Assembly (NCBI GenBank): GCA_944389125.1
Contig: CALXLF010000001.1
Coordinates: forward strand, 124,001 to 188,000
From: an uncultured Clostridia bacterium
GTDB lineage: Bacteria; Bacillota; Clostridia; TANB77; CAG-508
Length of the DNA: 64,000 nt
Direction of reading: 5' to 3'
The position numbers were made by a program, and so were the translations under genes. Positions 28,318 to 36,721 of the stretch are shown in pieces. Every line of letters starts with the position of its first letter. The first letter of the stretch is position 1. A model generated the notes under the pieces. The model saw only the letters and a program-made list of their open reading frames with translations, made no database searches and was not told where the DNA came from.

Positions 28318-29313
28318 TTAATTTTGTGCTTGTACAGCAGTTATAGCAATAACTCCAGCCACATCTTCTGCTGAGCAGCCTCTTGATAAGTCATTTACTG
28401 GTTTAGCAATTCCTTGGCAAAGAGGTCCATATGCTTCTGCTTTTGCCAATCTTTGAGTTAATTTATATCCAATATTTCCTGCATTTAAATCTGGGAATAT
28501 TAATGTATTTGCAGTTCCTGCAACTGTACTTCCAGGAGCTTTACTTTTTCCTACTTCAGGAACAATTGCCGCATCTAATTGTAATTCTCCATCAACAGTC
28601 AATTCTGGATATTTTTCTTTAGTTATTTTTGTAGCTTCAATCATTTTTTCAGTAAGAGCAGATTTTGCACTTCCATATGTAGAATATGAAAGCATAGCAA
28701 TTTTAGACTTTTTACCTACCAATTTTTCAAAGCTTTCTGATGATGATTTAGCAATTTCAGCTAATTCTTCTGCTGTTGGATCCTGATTTAATCCACAATC
28801 TCCAAAAACAAATACTCCATTTTCACCATATTCACAATTAGGGACAACCATAACAAAAAAAGCTGAGACAAGTTTAGTTCCTGGAGCTGTTTTCAAAATT
28901 TGAAGTGCTGGTCTTAAAGTATCTGATGTTGAATGAATAGCTCCTGAAACCAATCCATCTGCTAATCCTTCTTTAACCATCATCATACCTAAATAAACTT
29001 CATCTTCCATCAATTTTGAAGCTTGCTCTAAAGTCATTCCTTTTGCTTGTCTTAGCTCAAATAATTTTTGCGAATATTGTTCTTTTAATTCAAATGTTTT
29101 TGGATTAATAAATTTTATTCCAGTTAAATCTAAATTATTTTCATCTGCCATTTTTTTAATATTTTCTTCATTACCAATTAAAATAATTTTAGCATATTGT
29201 TCTTTAATAGCAGTAACAGCTGCTTTTACAACTCTTAAATCAGAGCTTTCTGGCAGTACAATGGTTTTAATGTCTTTTCTTGCTCTTTCTTTAATACTCT
29301 CAATAAAGTTCAT
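28318..29313 (-). CDS. pta: Phosphate acetyltransferase
   Basis: Makes acetyl phosphate from acetyl-CoA for the acetate kinases that follow. 331 residues, normal for the short class. Motifs: IVLPESSDLRVVKAA near residue 18, GLADGLVSGAIHSTSDTLRP near 116, FGDCGLNQDPTAEELAEIA near 170, MLSYSTYGSAKS near 205 and the tail GPLCQGIAKPVNDLSRGC near 295. It is the first gene of a six-gene run (pta, ackA3, unknown 2, ackA2, unknown 1, ackA1) extended by the 21104 gene. RBS AAGGAAG. Confidence 0.97.
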   Translation of the reverse strand: MNFIESIKERARKDIKTIVLPESSDLRVVKAAVTAIKEQYAKIILIGNEENIKKMADENNLDLTGIKFINPKTFELKEQYSQKLFELRQAKGMTLEQASKLMEDEVYLGMMMVKEGLADGLVSGAIHSTSDTLRPALQILKTAPGTKLVSAFFVMVVPNCEYGENGVFVFGDCGLNQDPTAEELAEIAKSSSESFEKLVGKKSKIAMLSYSTYGSAKSALTEKMIEATKITKEKYPELTVDGELQLDAAIVPEVGKSKAPGSTVAGTANTLIFPDLNAGNIGYKLTQRLAKAEAYGPLCQGIAKPVNDLSRGCSAEDVAGVIAITAVQAQN

Positions 29314-29416
29314 TTTTATCTTCCTTTCTGTATATTCAATATATCAGTTTTATTATAGAGTGAAATTATAAAAATAATTTTTTATATATTTTTTCTTATA
29401 AAATCCCCAATTTAAA

Positions 29417-29749
29417 TTATAATACATCTTTTATAGCTTCACCTATTATTTTATTTACATCTGCAATCATTACATTAAACTTTACTTGTTTATCAAAAAA
29501 GTTTTTAACTTCTGGTTCTTTTACTAAAATTGCATATAATTCTTGCAATTTTTTCATTTTTTCTTCATCTTGTTTTTCACCTTGAATTGCTAATAATTGC
29601 TCTTCATATCTTATTTTTTCAAATTCATCTACTTTATCTTTTAATCTTAAATCATCATATACTATTTTTTTTACTTCTTTATATTCTTTGTATTCTGCAC
29701 TTTCTTTAATAGCTCTTGCTAGCTCATGAGTTTTGTCATAAACTTCCAT
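29417..29749 (-). CDS. YlbF/YmcA family protein
   Basis: 110 residues, all helical. It matches the YlbF/YmcA (RicF/RicA) family: YDKTHELARAIKESAEYKEYKEV at the start, then the middle helix with EEQLLAIQGEK and the C-terminal FFDKQVKFNVMIADVNKIIGEAI. In Bacillus such proteins form a complex that aids RNase Y mRNA processing and sporulation/competence. The gene is 37 bp downstream of the GH57 gene. AAGGAGG lies eleven bases before the ATG. Confidence 0.85.
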   Translation of the reverse strand: MEVYDKTHELARAIKESAEYKEYKEVKKIVYDDLRLKDKVDEFEKIRYEEQLLAIQGEKQDEEKMKKLQELYAILVKEPEVKNFFDKQVKFNVMIADVNKIIGEAIKDVL

Positions 29750-29786
29750 CTTAAAGGCTGCCTCCTTTCTAAAATATACTCTTAAT

Positions 29787-31376
29787 TTATATATATATCT
29801 GATAATTTATTTCTGGGAATATATCATCTTTTTTCTCAATATCCTCCAAAAACTTCTCATCTATTTTTCCTTTTTTAAGTTGATAATATAATTTTGTAAA
29901 TCTTCCTATTCTTTCTTTTATTGCTTTATGAGCATATTCTACCATTGTTCCATTTGTAATAATAAATAACCAATCACTACTTTGAGCAAGTAAAAGTTCA
30001 CGTGCAGCTTGATTTAAAGCTCTTATTTTTAAAGGATCTTTTTCATTTCTAAATTCATAAGCTAATTCACACATTCTATCACCAGCTTTATGTAAATGAC
30101 GATGTGCATAATCATTACTAGGATTTAGCCAAACTTCACTATATCCATTTGCTCCCCAACTAGATCTACATGGTTGAGAAACTTGAATATTTGGATACAT
30201 ATCTATATATTCACTTGGTGTTATTAATTTAAAATTACAATCATCATAATATATCTTTTTAAATAATATATAAAGCCAATATGGTCCCTCATACCACCAA
30301 TGTCCATAAAGTTCTGCGTCATACGGACAAGTAATTATTGGAGGCACATCCATATATCCTGCCAAATTATCAATTTGTCTGGTTCTACAATCCATAAAAT
30401 GACCTGCTTGTCTTTCTGCAGAATCTTTAGCCCATTGAAGATCATAATAATCTTTATTACAGTCTTTTCCTGTTATTCTATAATATTTAATTCCTGTATT
30501 TACTCTTACTCCATTATGAGCTATATATGGTTTTATATAATCATAATCTACATCATATCCAATATCTCTATAAAATTCACGATAATTATAATCACCTGGA
30601 TAACCATTTATAGAACTCCAAACTTGACGTGAAGATTCCATATCTCTTCCAAAAACTACCAAATTTTGTGGTGAAACAATAGGAGCATAAGTTCCATAAA
30701 TAGGTGTTGGATCAGCATATAAAATTCCATGTGATTCAACTATTGCATACTCTATTCCAAATTCTCTTAAATATTTATCTGCTTCAGGAACATATCCACA
30801 CTCTGGGAGCCAAATACCACGAGGCTTTTTACCAAAATATTTTTCATAACATTTGACAGCAACACCAATCTGTGCTCTAATAGTTTTTTCATTCACATAA
30901 AGAATTGGAAAATATCCATGAGTTGCACCACAAGTAATTATTTCCAAAAATCCTGCATCTTGGAAATGTTTAAATCCAGTAATAATATTGCATTCATAGA
31001 TATCTTTAAAAACATGTAAATCATTTGTATATCTATCTAAATAATATTTAGATAATTTATTTAATCTTTCATCATAAGCCGTTCTTTTTACTTCTTTTTT
31101 ACATAACTCAATGTGTTTTTCCAAATATTTAATATATCTTTTTTGTAATAAATCATTATCCAACATGTTAAGAAGCGGAGGTGTTAAAGTCATTGTAATT
31201 CTAAAATCAACATGCTCCTCTTCTAATTTTGTAAACATTAATAATAATGGAATATATGTCTCAGAAATAGCTTCAAATAGCCATTCTTCTTCTAAATAAT
31301 CTTCACTCTCTGGATGATGTATGTAAGGCAAATGTGCATGAAGCACAAAATTCACATACCCTTTTATATTTTTCAT
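29787..31376 (-). CDS. Glycoside hydrolase family 57 enzyme, probable 1,4-alpha-glucan branching enzyme
   Basis: 529 residues. The N-terminus YVNFVLHAHLPYIHHPE has the His pair of the GH57 barrel. GIWLPECGYVPEADKYL near residue 187 fits the catalytic-nucleophile Glu of the branching-enzyme subgroup, and PYDAELYGHWWYEGPYWL near 353 supplies the catalytic Asp. A C-terminal helical DUF1957-type domain follows (ANGYSEVWLNPSNDYAHRHL and beyond). It acts on glycogen-like glucan. Neighbours support this: a DUF4912 gene upstream on the same strand and a divergent GT4 glucan synthase-like gene. Confidence 0.92.
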   Translation of the reverse strand: MKNIKGYVNFVLHAHLPYIHHPESEDYLEEEWLFEAISETYIPLLLMFTKLEEEHVDFRITMTLTPPLLNMLDNDLLQKRYIKYLEKHIELCKKEVKRTAYDERLNKLSKYYLDRYTNDLHVFKDIYECNIITGFKHFQDAGFLEIITCGATHGYFPILYVNEKTIRAQIGVAVKCYEKYFGKKPRGIWLPECGYVPEADKYLREFGIEYAIVESHGILYADPTPIYGTYAPIVSPQNLVVFGRDMESSRQVWSSINGYPGDYNYREFYRDIGYDVDYDYIKPYIAHNGVRVNTGIKYYRITGKDCNKDYYDLQWAKDSAERQAGHFMDCRTRQIDNLAGYMDVPPIITCPYDAELYGHWWYEGPYWLYILFKKIYYDDCNFKLITPSEYIDMYPNIQVSQPCRSSWGANGYSEVWLNPSNDYAHRHLHKAGDRMCELAYEFRNEKDPLKIRALNQAARELLLAQSSDWLFIITNGTMVEYAHKAIKERIGRFTKLYYQLKKGKIDEKFLEDIEKKDDIFPEINYQIYI

Positions 31377-31476
31377 ATTTTTTCCTCTCTCGCAATAAAT
31401 TTTAAGTTTAAATCAAATCGACCGAAAGTTTCATATAATAGGAAAATTTAAATAATCTTCCTAATCATATAATAAA

Positions 31477-32436
31477 TTATTTTATCTTAAATCCAGAAGA
31501 ACTAAGAGCTCCTGATGATGGATTTGATAAAACATCTTCTGAAATTTCTTCTCCATAAAATTCTTTGTATAATTTCTCAATACTAACATCTTTATAACTT
31601 TTACTTATTTTTTCAATAATATTATAAATATCTTTCTTATACTCATTTCCGTTTTTTACGTTTCTATATAATACTTCATCTTGTATACTTTCAAACAAGA
31701 TATGATCATTAGGAACCTCTAACTCATTTGAATCTGTAATATGAATATAATCATTTTGTAGATTTATATTCTCATTTTGAATAACTTCTTTTGAAGGCCT
31801 TATATCCTGAACATTTCTAAATTTTCTTCCAAGTTGAACTACGTATTTTGTCTTAGGATCTTGAATATCTAAGTACCAACTATTTGCATAATCATTTATT
31901 GGAACTTCAAAAGTATAATTCATCTCCTCATTATGAACTAACAAAACAGGATATGTTTTTTCAAAAAAATCTTCACCAAATGCATTTAAATAAGTTTCTT
32001 TATCTTTATCCGAAACATCCCAATAAACAAATAACCTTTTAGGAGTTTGAGCCAAAATTTTAACAACAGTTTCATTATATCTAAATGGTAAATCATAATA
32101 TTCTTGTAAATATTCTTGTTTTACTTTTTTAGATGGCTTCTTTGCGGGAATTTTAGAAACATTTGTAGATTTTTTAGATTTTTTTGAATCTTCTTTTTTT
32201 AGTTTTTCCTTTGTTTTAGCACTCGTTTTTTTAGTAATAGCTTTAGTTTCCTTTATTTCTTTTTCCGTTCTTTTAGTGCTTGCTACCCTCTTCTTTGATT
32301 CAATAGAAGATTTTTTAGTAGCCTTTGTTTTTTCTTCTGTTTTCTTACTGATTTTTGGTTTGCTACTACTTTTTTCCTTTAAAACTTTTTTCATCTCATC
32401 TTCAATTTCTTTTAATTCTTTCTTAGTTTTTGGCAT
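31477..32436 (-). CDS. DUF4912 protein with Lys-rich N-terminal tail
   Basis: 319 residues from the ATG at 32436, which has a perfect AAGGAGG; an earlier in-frame ATG (32490) has none. Residues 1-105 are a Lys/Ser/Thr/Glu-rich disordered tail resembling histone-like KKTSAKTK repeats. Residues about 118-215 are a DUF4912 domain: YNETVVKILAQTPKRLFVYWDVSD, then NSWYLDIQDPKTKYVVQLG. This domain is often encoded next to GH57 and GT4 enzymes; a glucan-binding or scaffolding role is inferred from that only. A C-terminal low-complexity end follows. Confidence 0.88.
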   Translation of the reverse strand: MPKTKKELKEIEDEMKKVLKEKSSSKPKISKKTEEKTKATKKSSIESKKRVASTKRTEKEIKETKAITKKTSAKTKEKLKKEDSKKSKKSTNVSKIPAKKPSKKVKQEYLQEYYDLPFRYNETVVKILAQTPKRLFVYWDVSDKDKETYLNAFGEDFFEKTYPVLLVHNEEMNYTFEVPINDYANSWYLDIQDPKTKYVVQLGRKFRNVQDIRPSKEVIQNENINLQNDYIHITDSNELEVPNDHILFESIQDEVLYRNVKNGNEYKKDIYNIIEKISKSYKDVSIEKLYKEFYGEEISEDVLSNPSSGALSSSGFKIK

Positions 32437-32607
32437 TTTTTCCTCCTTAGTACAGATTAAAATTTTTAAAGTTTTCCCTCTATAACTCAATATATTATAA
32501 TATATACTAAAATTTTATAAAAAACAATACCTTAATTTTATTTTTTTACATTTTTCTTCATCAAACTAATTGTTACAAAAAAGAAATATATTTTTTGTAA
32601 AAAAATG

Positions 32608-32636
32608 TTTACTTTTCCATTTTATTCATATAAAAT
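32608..32636 (+). promoter_or_regulatory. Promoter-like sequence of the GT4 gene
   Basis: TTTACT, 17 bases, TAAAAT; 54 bp before the start codon. Confidence 0.5.
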
Positions 32637-32689
32637 ATTGTAAGGTACTATAGATATACTAAAGAATTTGAAAGGAGTTTTAAAGTAAA

Positions 32690-33982
32690 ATGAAAATTTT
32701 AATGTTATCATGGGAATATCCACCAAGAGTTGTTGGAGGTATTTCAAGAGTTGTTCATGATTTATCACACAAATTAGTGAAAGATGGTCAAGATGTTACT
32801 GTTGTAACTTATAGAGATGGTGACACACCATATTTCGAGGACGATGATGGCGTTAAAGTTCACAGAGTAGACAATTTTATGATAGCTCCAAATAATTTTA
32901 TTGATTGGGTAATGCAACTTAATTTTAATATGATTGCAAAAGCTGGAGAAATAATTGCAAAAGAAGGAAAATTTGATGTTATACACGCACATGATTGGCT
33001 TGCTGCATATGCTGCTAAAACTTTAAAAACATCATATGATATCCCAATGGTTTGTACTATCCATGCCACTGAATCTGGTAGAAACAATGGAATTAGAACA
33101 GATATGCAAAAATACATAAATGATACAGAATGGTTACTTACTTATGAAGCTTCTGAAGTTATCGTAAATAGTAATTATATGAAATCTGAAATTCAAAGAT
33201 TGTTTGGTCTTCCTTTCGAAAAAATAAATGTTGTTCCAAATGGAATTAACTTAAATAATTTTAATAATGTTTATAGAGATTATGATTTTAGAAGACGTTT
33301 TGCAATGGATAATGAAAAAATTATACTATTTATGGGAAGACTTGTTTATGAAAAAGGTATACAACATCTAATTGCTGCAATGCCAAAAATACTAGAACAC
33401 TATCATGATGTAAAACTTGTTATTGCTGGTAAAGGTGGAATGCTTGATGAATTAAAAGCACAAGCAAATAATTTAGGAATTAGTCAAAAAGTTTATTTTG
33501 CAGGATATTTAAATTCTAAAGATGTACAAAAAATGTATAGATGTGCCGATATATCTGTATTTCCTAGTACATATGAACCATTTGGAATAGTTGCTTTAGA
33601 AGCAATGTTAGCTGGTGTTCCAGTTGTTGTTTCAGATATTGGTGGATTAAACGAAATCGTTGAACATGGTGTTACTGGTATGAAATCTTACGCTGGAAAT
33701 CCAAACTCTATTGCAGATTCAATTTTAACATTATTATTTGATCATAAATTATGTGATCAAGTTGTTAAAAATGCAAAAGCCAAAGTAAAAGCTGAATACA
33801 ATTGGACAAAAATTACAAGTGATACTTTCTTTACATATCAAAAAGCAATTTGTGAAAGCGTTGCTGAACGTCAAGCAAAACAAATTGCTCAAGAGTCAAC
33901 TTCAAAGAGTCAGAAAAAAGCATCAAAACAAAGAGAAGTTTCAAATCTTGTATCTTTCAAAAAAAGAGAAGCTTTTGCTTAA
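32690..33982 (+). CDS. GT4 family glycosyltransferase, glycogen/starch synthase-like
   Basis: 430 residues. N-terminal domain: MKILMLSWEYPPRVVGGISR with the nucleotide-sugar-binding G-G loop, then DVIHAHDWLAA and CTIHATESGRNNG. C-terminal domain: VPNGINLNNF, LFMGRLVYEKGIQHLIAA, and VFPSTYEPFGIVALEAMLAG with the E-x7-E donor site. The KP/SWEYPP start and the HAHDW and HATE motifs are typical of glucan synthases and of the GT4 enzymes paired with GH57 branching enzymes. A Lys/Gln-rich tail follows the domain. It is transcribed divergently from the DUF4912/GH57 genes. AAAGGAG precedes the ATG. Confidence 0.93.
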   Translation: MKILMLSWEYPPRVVGGISRVVHDLSHKLVKDGQDVTVVTYRDGDTPYFEDDDGVKVHRVDNFMIAPNNFIDWVMQLNFNMIAKAGEIIAKEGKFDVIHAHDWLAAYAAKTLKTSYDIPMVCTIHATESGRNNGIRTDMQKYINDTEWLLTYEASEVIVNSNYMKSEIQRLFGLPFEKINVVPNGINLNNFNNVYRDYDFRRRFAMDNEKIILFMGRLVYEKGIQHLIAAMPKILEHYHDVKLVIAGKGGMLDELKAQANNLGISQKVYFAGYLNSKDVQKMYRCADISVFPSTYEPFGIVALEAMLAGVPVVVSDIGGLNEIVEHGVTGMKSYAGNPNSIADSILTLLFDHKLCDQVVKNAKAKVKAEYNWTKITSDTFFTYQKAICESVAERQAKQIAQESTSKSQKKASKQREVSNLVSFKKREAFA

Positions 33983-33995
33983 AATATAAATTTAA

Positions 33996-34023
33996 AAAAT
34001 CTCCTATTAATTTAGGAGATTTT
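33996..34023 (+). terminator. Intrinsic terminator of the GT4 gene
   Basis: AAAATCTCCTA/TAGGAGATTTT hairpin followed by T-rich sequence. Confidence 0.75.
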
Positions 34024-34050
34024 ATTATTTTAATATTATAATAAAAGCAC

Positions 34051-34079
34051 AAAAAATTCTCCTAAACGGAGAATTTTTT
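34051..34079 (-). terminator. Intrinsic terminator of the metal-dependent hydrolase gene
   Basis: AAAAAATTCTCC/GGAGAATTTTTT hairpin just past the stop codon of the minus-strand gene; convergent with the preceding terminator. Confidence 0.7.
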
Positions 34080-34082
34080 ATT

Positions 34083-34712
34083 TTAAAAATAAATTTTAAC
34101 TTCTATACTATCTTTTACAAGTTTTTTGAAAAGCTGAGCATCATCAGTTGAACCTATAATTTCTCCATAATGTATTGGAATTGCAATTTGTGGTTCAATT
34201 GTGTTTATTAATGAAGCAGCTTCTTTAGCATTCATTGTATAAATACCACCTATTGGAACAAATGCTACATCACAATTAACTGCCTTTGCTTCTGGAGTAA
34301 TATCTGTATCTCCTGCTATATAATAGTGAACATCATTAATCTCTAAAATATATCCAACCCAATTACTCTCTCTAGAATGATATTGTTTTTCAATATTATA
34401 AGCTGGTACAGTTTCAAAATTAATTCCTAATAATTCATATTTTTGTCCAGGCTCTACAACTAAAATCCTATTTTCTTCAAATCCCATTTTTAAACATTTT
34501 ATTAAACAATCCTCTGGTACAACTATATATGTATTATCTTTTCTTACTTTTTCTATATCTTCTTCTGAAAAATGATCATAATGTGAATGTGTAATAAATA
34601 TAATATCTGCATCTTTATAATCTTTTTTTATCTTAAATGGATCAATATACATAATAAGATGTTTATCAATTCTTATACTACTATGACATAAAACTTCAAT
34701 TCCTGTTAACAT
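34083..34712 (-). CDS. UlaG/YtkL-like metal-dependent hydrolase (metallo-beta-lactamase fold)
   Basis: 209 residues. Metal-binding motif FITHSHYDHFSEEDI near residue 56, further ligands at GDTDIT (near 133) and PIHYGE near 180, all typical of the metallo-beta-lactamase fold group that includes UlaG and YtkL. The substrate cannot be told. It stands alone, with terminators on its 3' side. RBS GGAGGG. Confidence 0.9.
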   Translation of the reverse strand: MLTGIEVLCHSSIRIDKHLIMYIDPFKIKKDYKDADIIFITHSHYDHFSEEDIEKVRKDNTYIVVPEDCLIKCLKMGFEENRILVVEPGQKYELLGINFETVPAYNIEKQYHSRESNWVGYILEINDVHYYIAGDTDITPEAKAVNCDVAFVPIGGIYTMNAKEAASLINTIEPQIAIPIHYGEIIGSTDDAQLFKKLVKDSIEVKIYF

Positions 34713-34842
34713 TTAAAATCCCTCCAAGAAAATTAATAATTATAATATAGCACACTTATTTATTTTTTTCAATGGGTTTATTTAAAGTTTTTATTGTTAT
34801 CTCTCTAATATTTTAAAAGTATAAAAAAATTTAATTTTAGTA

Positions 34843-34871
34843 TTGCAATATTAAAATATTTTTTGTATAAT
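34843..34871 (+). promoter_or_regulatory. Promoter of the tRNA-Trp gene
   Basis: TTGCAA, 17 bases, TATAAT; 29 bp before the tRNA 5' end. Confidence 0.7.
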
Positions 34872-34900
34872 AGTTTTTGTTGATAGTAAACAAATCATTT

Positions 34901-34975
34901 AGGGGTATAGTGTTAATGGTAGCACATCGGTCTCCAAAACCGCCTGTGAGGGTTCGAATCCTTCTACCCCTGCCA
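34901..34975 (+). tRNA. tRNA-Trp (anticodon CCA)
   Basis: Full cloverleaf: acceptor arms AGGGGTA/TACCCCT, D arm with GGTAGC, anticodon loop CTCCAAA giving anticodon CCA, T loop TTCGAAT, discriminator G and an encoded CCA end. The anticodon loop has the normal seven bases. It reads UGG only; it is therefore not a CGG-reading variant of the kind known where CGG has been reassigned to Trp. It is the only tRNA in the window. Confidence 0.95.
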
Positions 34976-34980
34976 TTGCA

Positions 34981-35015
34981 AAAGAACTGAAAAATAGATT
35001 TCAGTTCTTTTTTTA
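34981..35015 (+). terminator. Terminator after tRNA-Trp
   Basis: AAAGAACTGAAA/TTTCAGTTCTTT hairpin with T-tract, directly behind the tRNA. Confidence 0.8.
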
Positions 35016-35105
35016 TTTACAATTAATATAAAATTTACTAGACAAGGAAAAAAATGTATGTTAAAATGCAATTATTAATAATTGCATTTTAAAGTGGGTG
35101 ATTTT

Positions 35106-35705
35106 ATGTTTCAAAAAAGTATTACAACCTTTTTTATTATTTTATTTTTTCTAATTATTTTTATAACTTTATTCTCATCTCAAAGTGACACATTCTCTGG
35201 ATATACAAAATCTAATAATAGTGAATTTCTTGAAGATGCATCTTTTCATTATAATGAATTTTCAATATTTTCTTGGCCATTATTTGGATATTATAATATA
35301 TCATCCAATTTTGGATACAGAATTTCTCCGACAAATGGAGCTTCTACATATCATTCAGGTATTGACATTCCAGCCTCTGAAGGAACTAATATTTATTCTA
35401 TTTGTAATGGGATTGTCGCTTATACTGGATTCTATGGTTCTAATGGATATACTATAATTATACAAAATTCAGATTTTCAAATAATTTATGGACATGTTTC
35501 CCCTAATTTTTTAGTTTATAAAAGACAAAAAATTCAAGAAAACGAAAAAATAGGAACTGTCGGACCAAAATATATTGACCAAAACAGTAACTCTACATAC
35601 TTTGATTCTACTGGAAGAAAAACAAATGGAGCAACTACAGGATGTCATTTACATTTAACTATAAAAAAAGACGGCAAAGCCGTCAATCCTTTAGATTATA
35701 TTTAA
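35106..35705 (+). CDS. M23 family (LytM-like) peptidase, membrane-anchored
   Basis: 199 residues from ATG 35106. I prefer this over 35082 because GTGGG lies upstream at spacing and the earlier start adds only MHFKVGDF. A membrane helix (4-24) is followed by the peptidase domain: NFGYRISP, YHSGIDIPASEGTNIYS with the His-x3-Asp zinc ligands, IIYGHVSPN, and TGCHLHLTIKKDGKAVNP with the third His. It cleaves peptidoglycan cross-bridges or stem peptides, or acts in sporulation as SpoIIQ-like proteins do. All zinc ligands are present, so it is probably active. Confidence 0.9.
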   Translation: MFQKSITTFFIILFFLIIFITLFSSQSDTFSGYTKSNNSEFLEDASFHYNEFSIFSWPLFGYYNISSNFGYRISPTNGASTYHSGIDIPASEGTNIYSICNGIVAYTGFYGSNGYTIIIQNSDFQIIYGHVSPNFLVYKRQKIQENEKIGTVGPKYIDQNSNSTYFDSTGRKTNGATTGCHLHLTIKKDGKAVNPLDYI

Positions 35706-35708
35706 AAA

Positions 35709-36084
35709 TTACATATCATCAAATTCTCCCCAATCAAGTTCAATAATATTATTACACTTTGGGCAAATTGTTTCATGATTTGTTTCATCATATTCTACTA
35801 GAAAATCATTACCACAATATGGACAAGTTATATTTTCTGAAAGATTAATTTGTTGGTCTGAACTATTATCATTTATATCAATTCCGAAAACTTCTTCTAG
35901 ATTATTTACCCTTTCTTCAAGATCTAAAATCTTCTCATTATATACTTCTGAGATTTTTGTAAATTCATCAATATAAGCTAAACCAAGTTCAGCAAATAAA
36001 CTTTTTGCCAAATCTAAATTATTCTTTCCGAGTAATACCTGTCTCTAATTTTTTGAGAATTTCATTATACTTTTTACTAATCAA
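35709..36084 (-). CDS. Zinc-ribbon protein linked to efp, one CGGN recoding site near its start
   Basis: Rebuilt as 124 residues. The start is TTG at 36084, with AGGAGG eight bases upstream. Eighteen codons (ISKKYNEILKKLETGIT) lead to CGG, and zero frame would end two codons later. Reading CGGA as Gly continues GKNNLDLAKSLFAELGLAYIDEF, a coiled segment (about 50-75), an acidic linker and a rubredoxin-like zinc ribbon with CPYCGNDF and CPKCNN. Similar proteins lie beside efp in other Clostridia. Without the recoding, the ribosome binding site and first 18 codons would be unexplained. Function unknown. Confidence 0.85.
36028..36030 (-). other. CGGN recoding site, zinc-ribbon gene codon 19
   Basis: Context ACT CGG A. 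It reconnects a TTG start having a perfect ribosome binding site to the downstream frame. Confidence 0.85.
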
Positions 36085-36096
36085 ATAGAAAACCTC

Positions 36097-36663
36097 CTAA
36101 ATTCTTTCCATATATTGACCAGTTCTTGTATCTATTCTAATTTTATCTCCTATTTCTACGAATAATGGTACAGATATTTCTAATCCATTTTCTAATGTTG
36201 CTGGTTTACCTGATGTTGTTGTTGTATTTCCACTAAATCCAGGTTCAGTATAAGTTACTTCTAATTCAACAAACATTGGTGGTTCAACAGCAAATACATT
36301 TCCTTTAAAAGAAAGCATTGTTACATTCATATTTTCTTTAATATATTTTAATGCATCACCTATTTGCTCTTTATTTAATGGGATTTGGTCATATGTATTA
36401 TTATCCATAAAATAATATAAATCTCCATCATTATATAAATATTGCATTTCTCTTTTCTCAATTTCTGCACCTTGTAATTTTTCTGATGGATTAAAAGTTC
36501 TTTCAATAACTGCTCCCGTTATAACATTTTTCATTTTAACTCTAACAAATGCAGCTCCTTTTCCTGGTTTAACATGTTGAAATTCAACTACTCTAAATAC
36601 ATTTCCATCTAATTCAAATGTTGTTCCATTTCTTAAATCTCCAGCCATATATACGTCTGCCAT
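36097..36663 (-). CDS. efp: Elongation factor P
   Basis: Relieves ribosome stalling at polyproline. 188 residues, usual length. The N-terminal KOW-like domain carries the loop [14 protein letters not shown] with the tip Lys near residue 32; the middle OB domain has [17 protein letters not shown]; the C-terminal domain ends [17 protein letters not shown]. It lies between the Xaa-Pro peptidase gene (58 bp upstream) and the zinc-ribbon gene (12 bp downstream), the usual clostridial arrangement. No in-frame CGG. Confidence 0.97.
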   Translation of the reverse strand: MADVYMAGDLRNGTTFELDGNVFRVVEFQHVKPGKGAAFVRVKMKNVITGAVIERTFNPSEKLQGAEIEKREMQYLYNDGDLYYFMDNNTYDQIPLNKEQIGDALKYIKENMNVTMLSFKGNVFAVEPPMFVELEVTYTEPGFSGNTTTTSGKPATLENGLEISVPLFVEIGDKIRIDTRTGQYMERI

Positions 36664-36721
36664 AATATTTTACCTCTTTTCTTATTTTTTTATACTTCTT
36701 TTTTATATCACGCTTAATATA

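Noticed and set aside
34901..34975. tRNA-Trp as the altered decoder of CGG
   Set aside because: Its anticodon is CCA with a normal seven-base loop; it reads UGG only.
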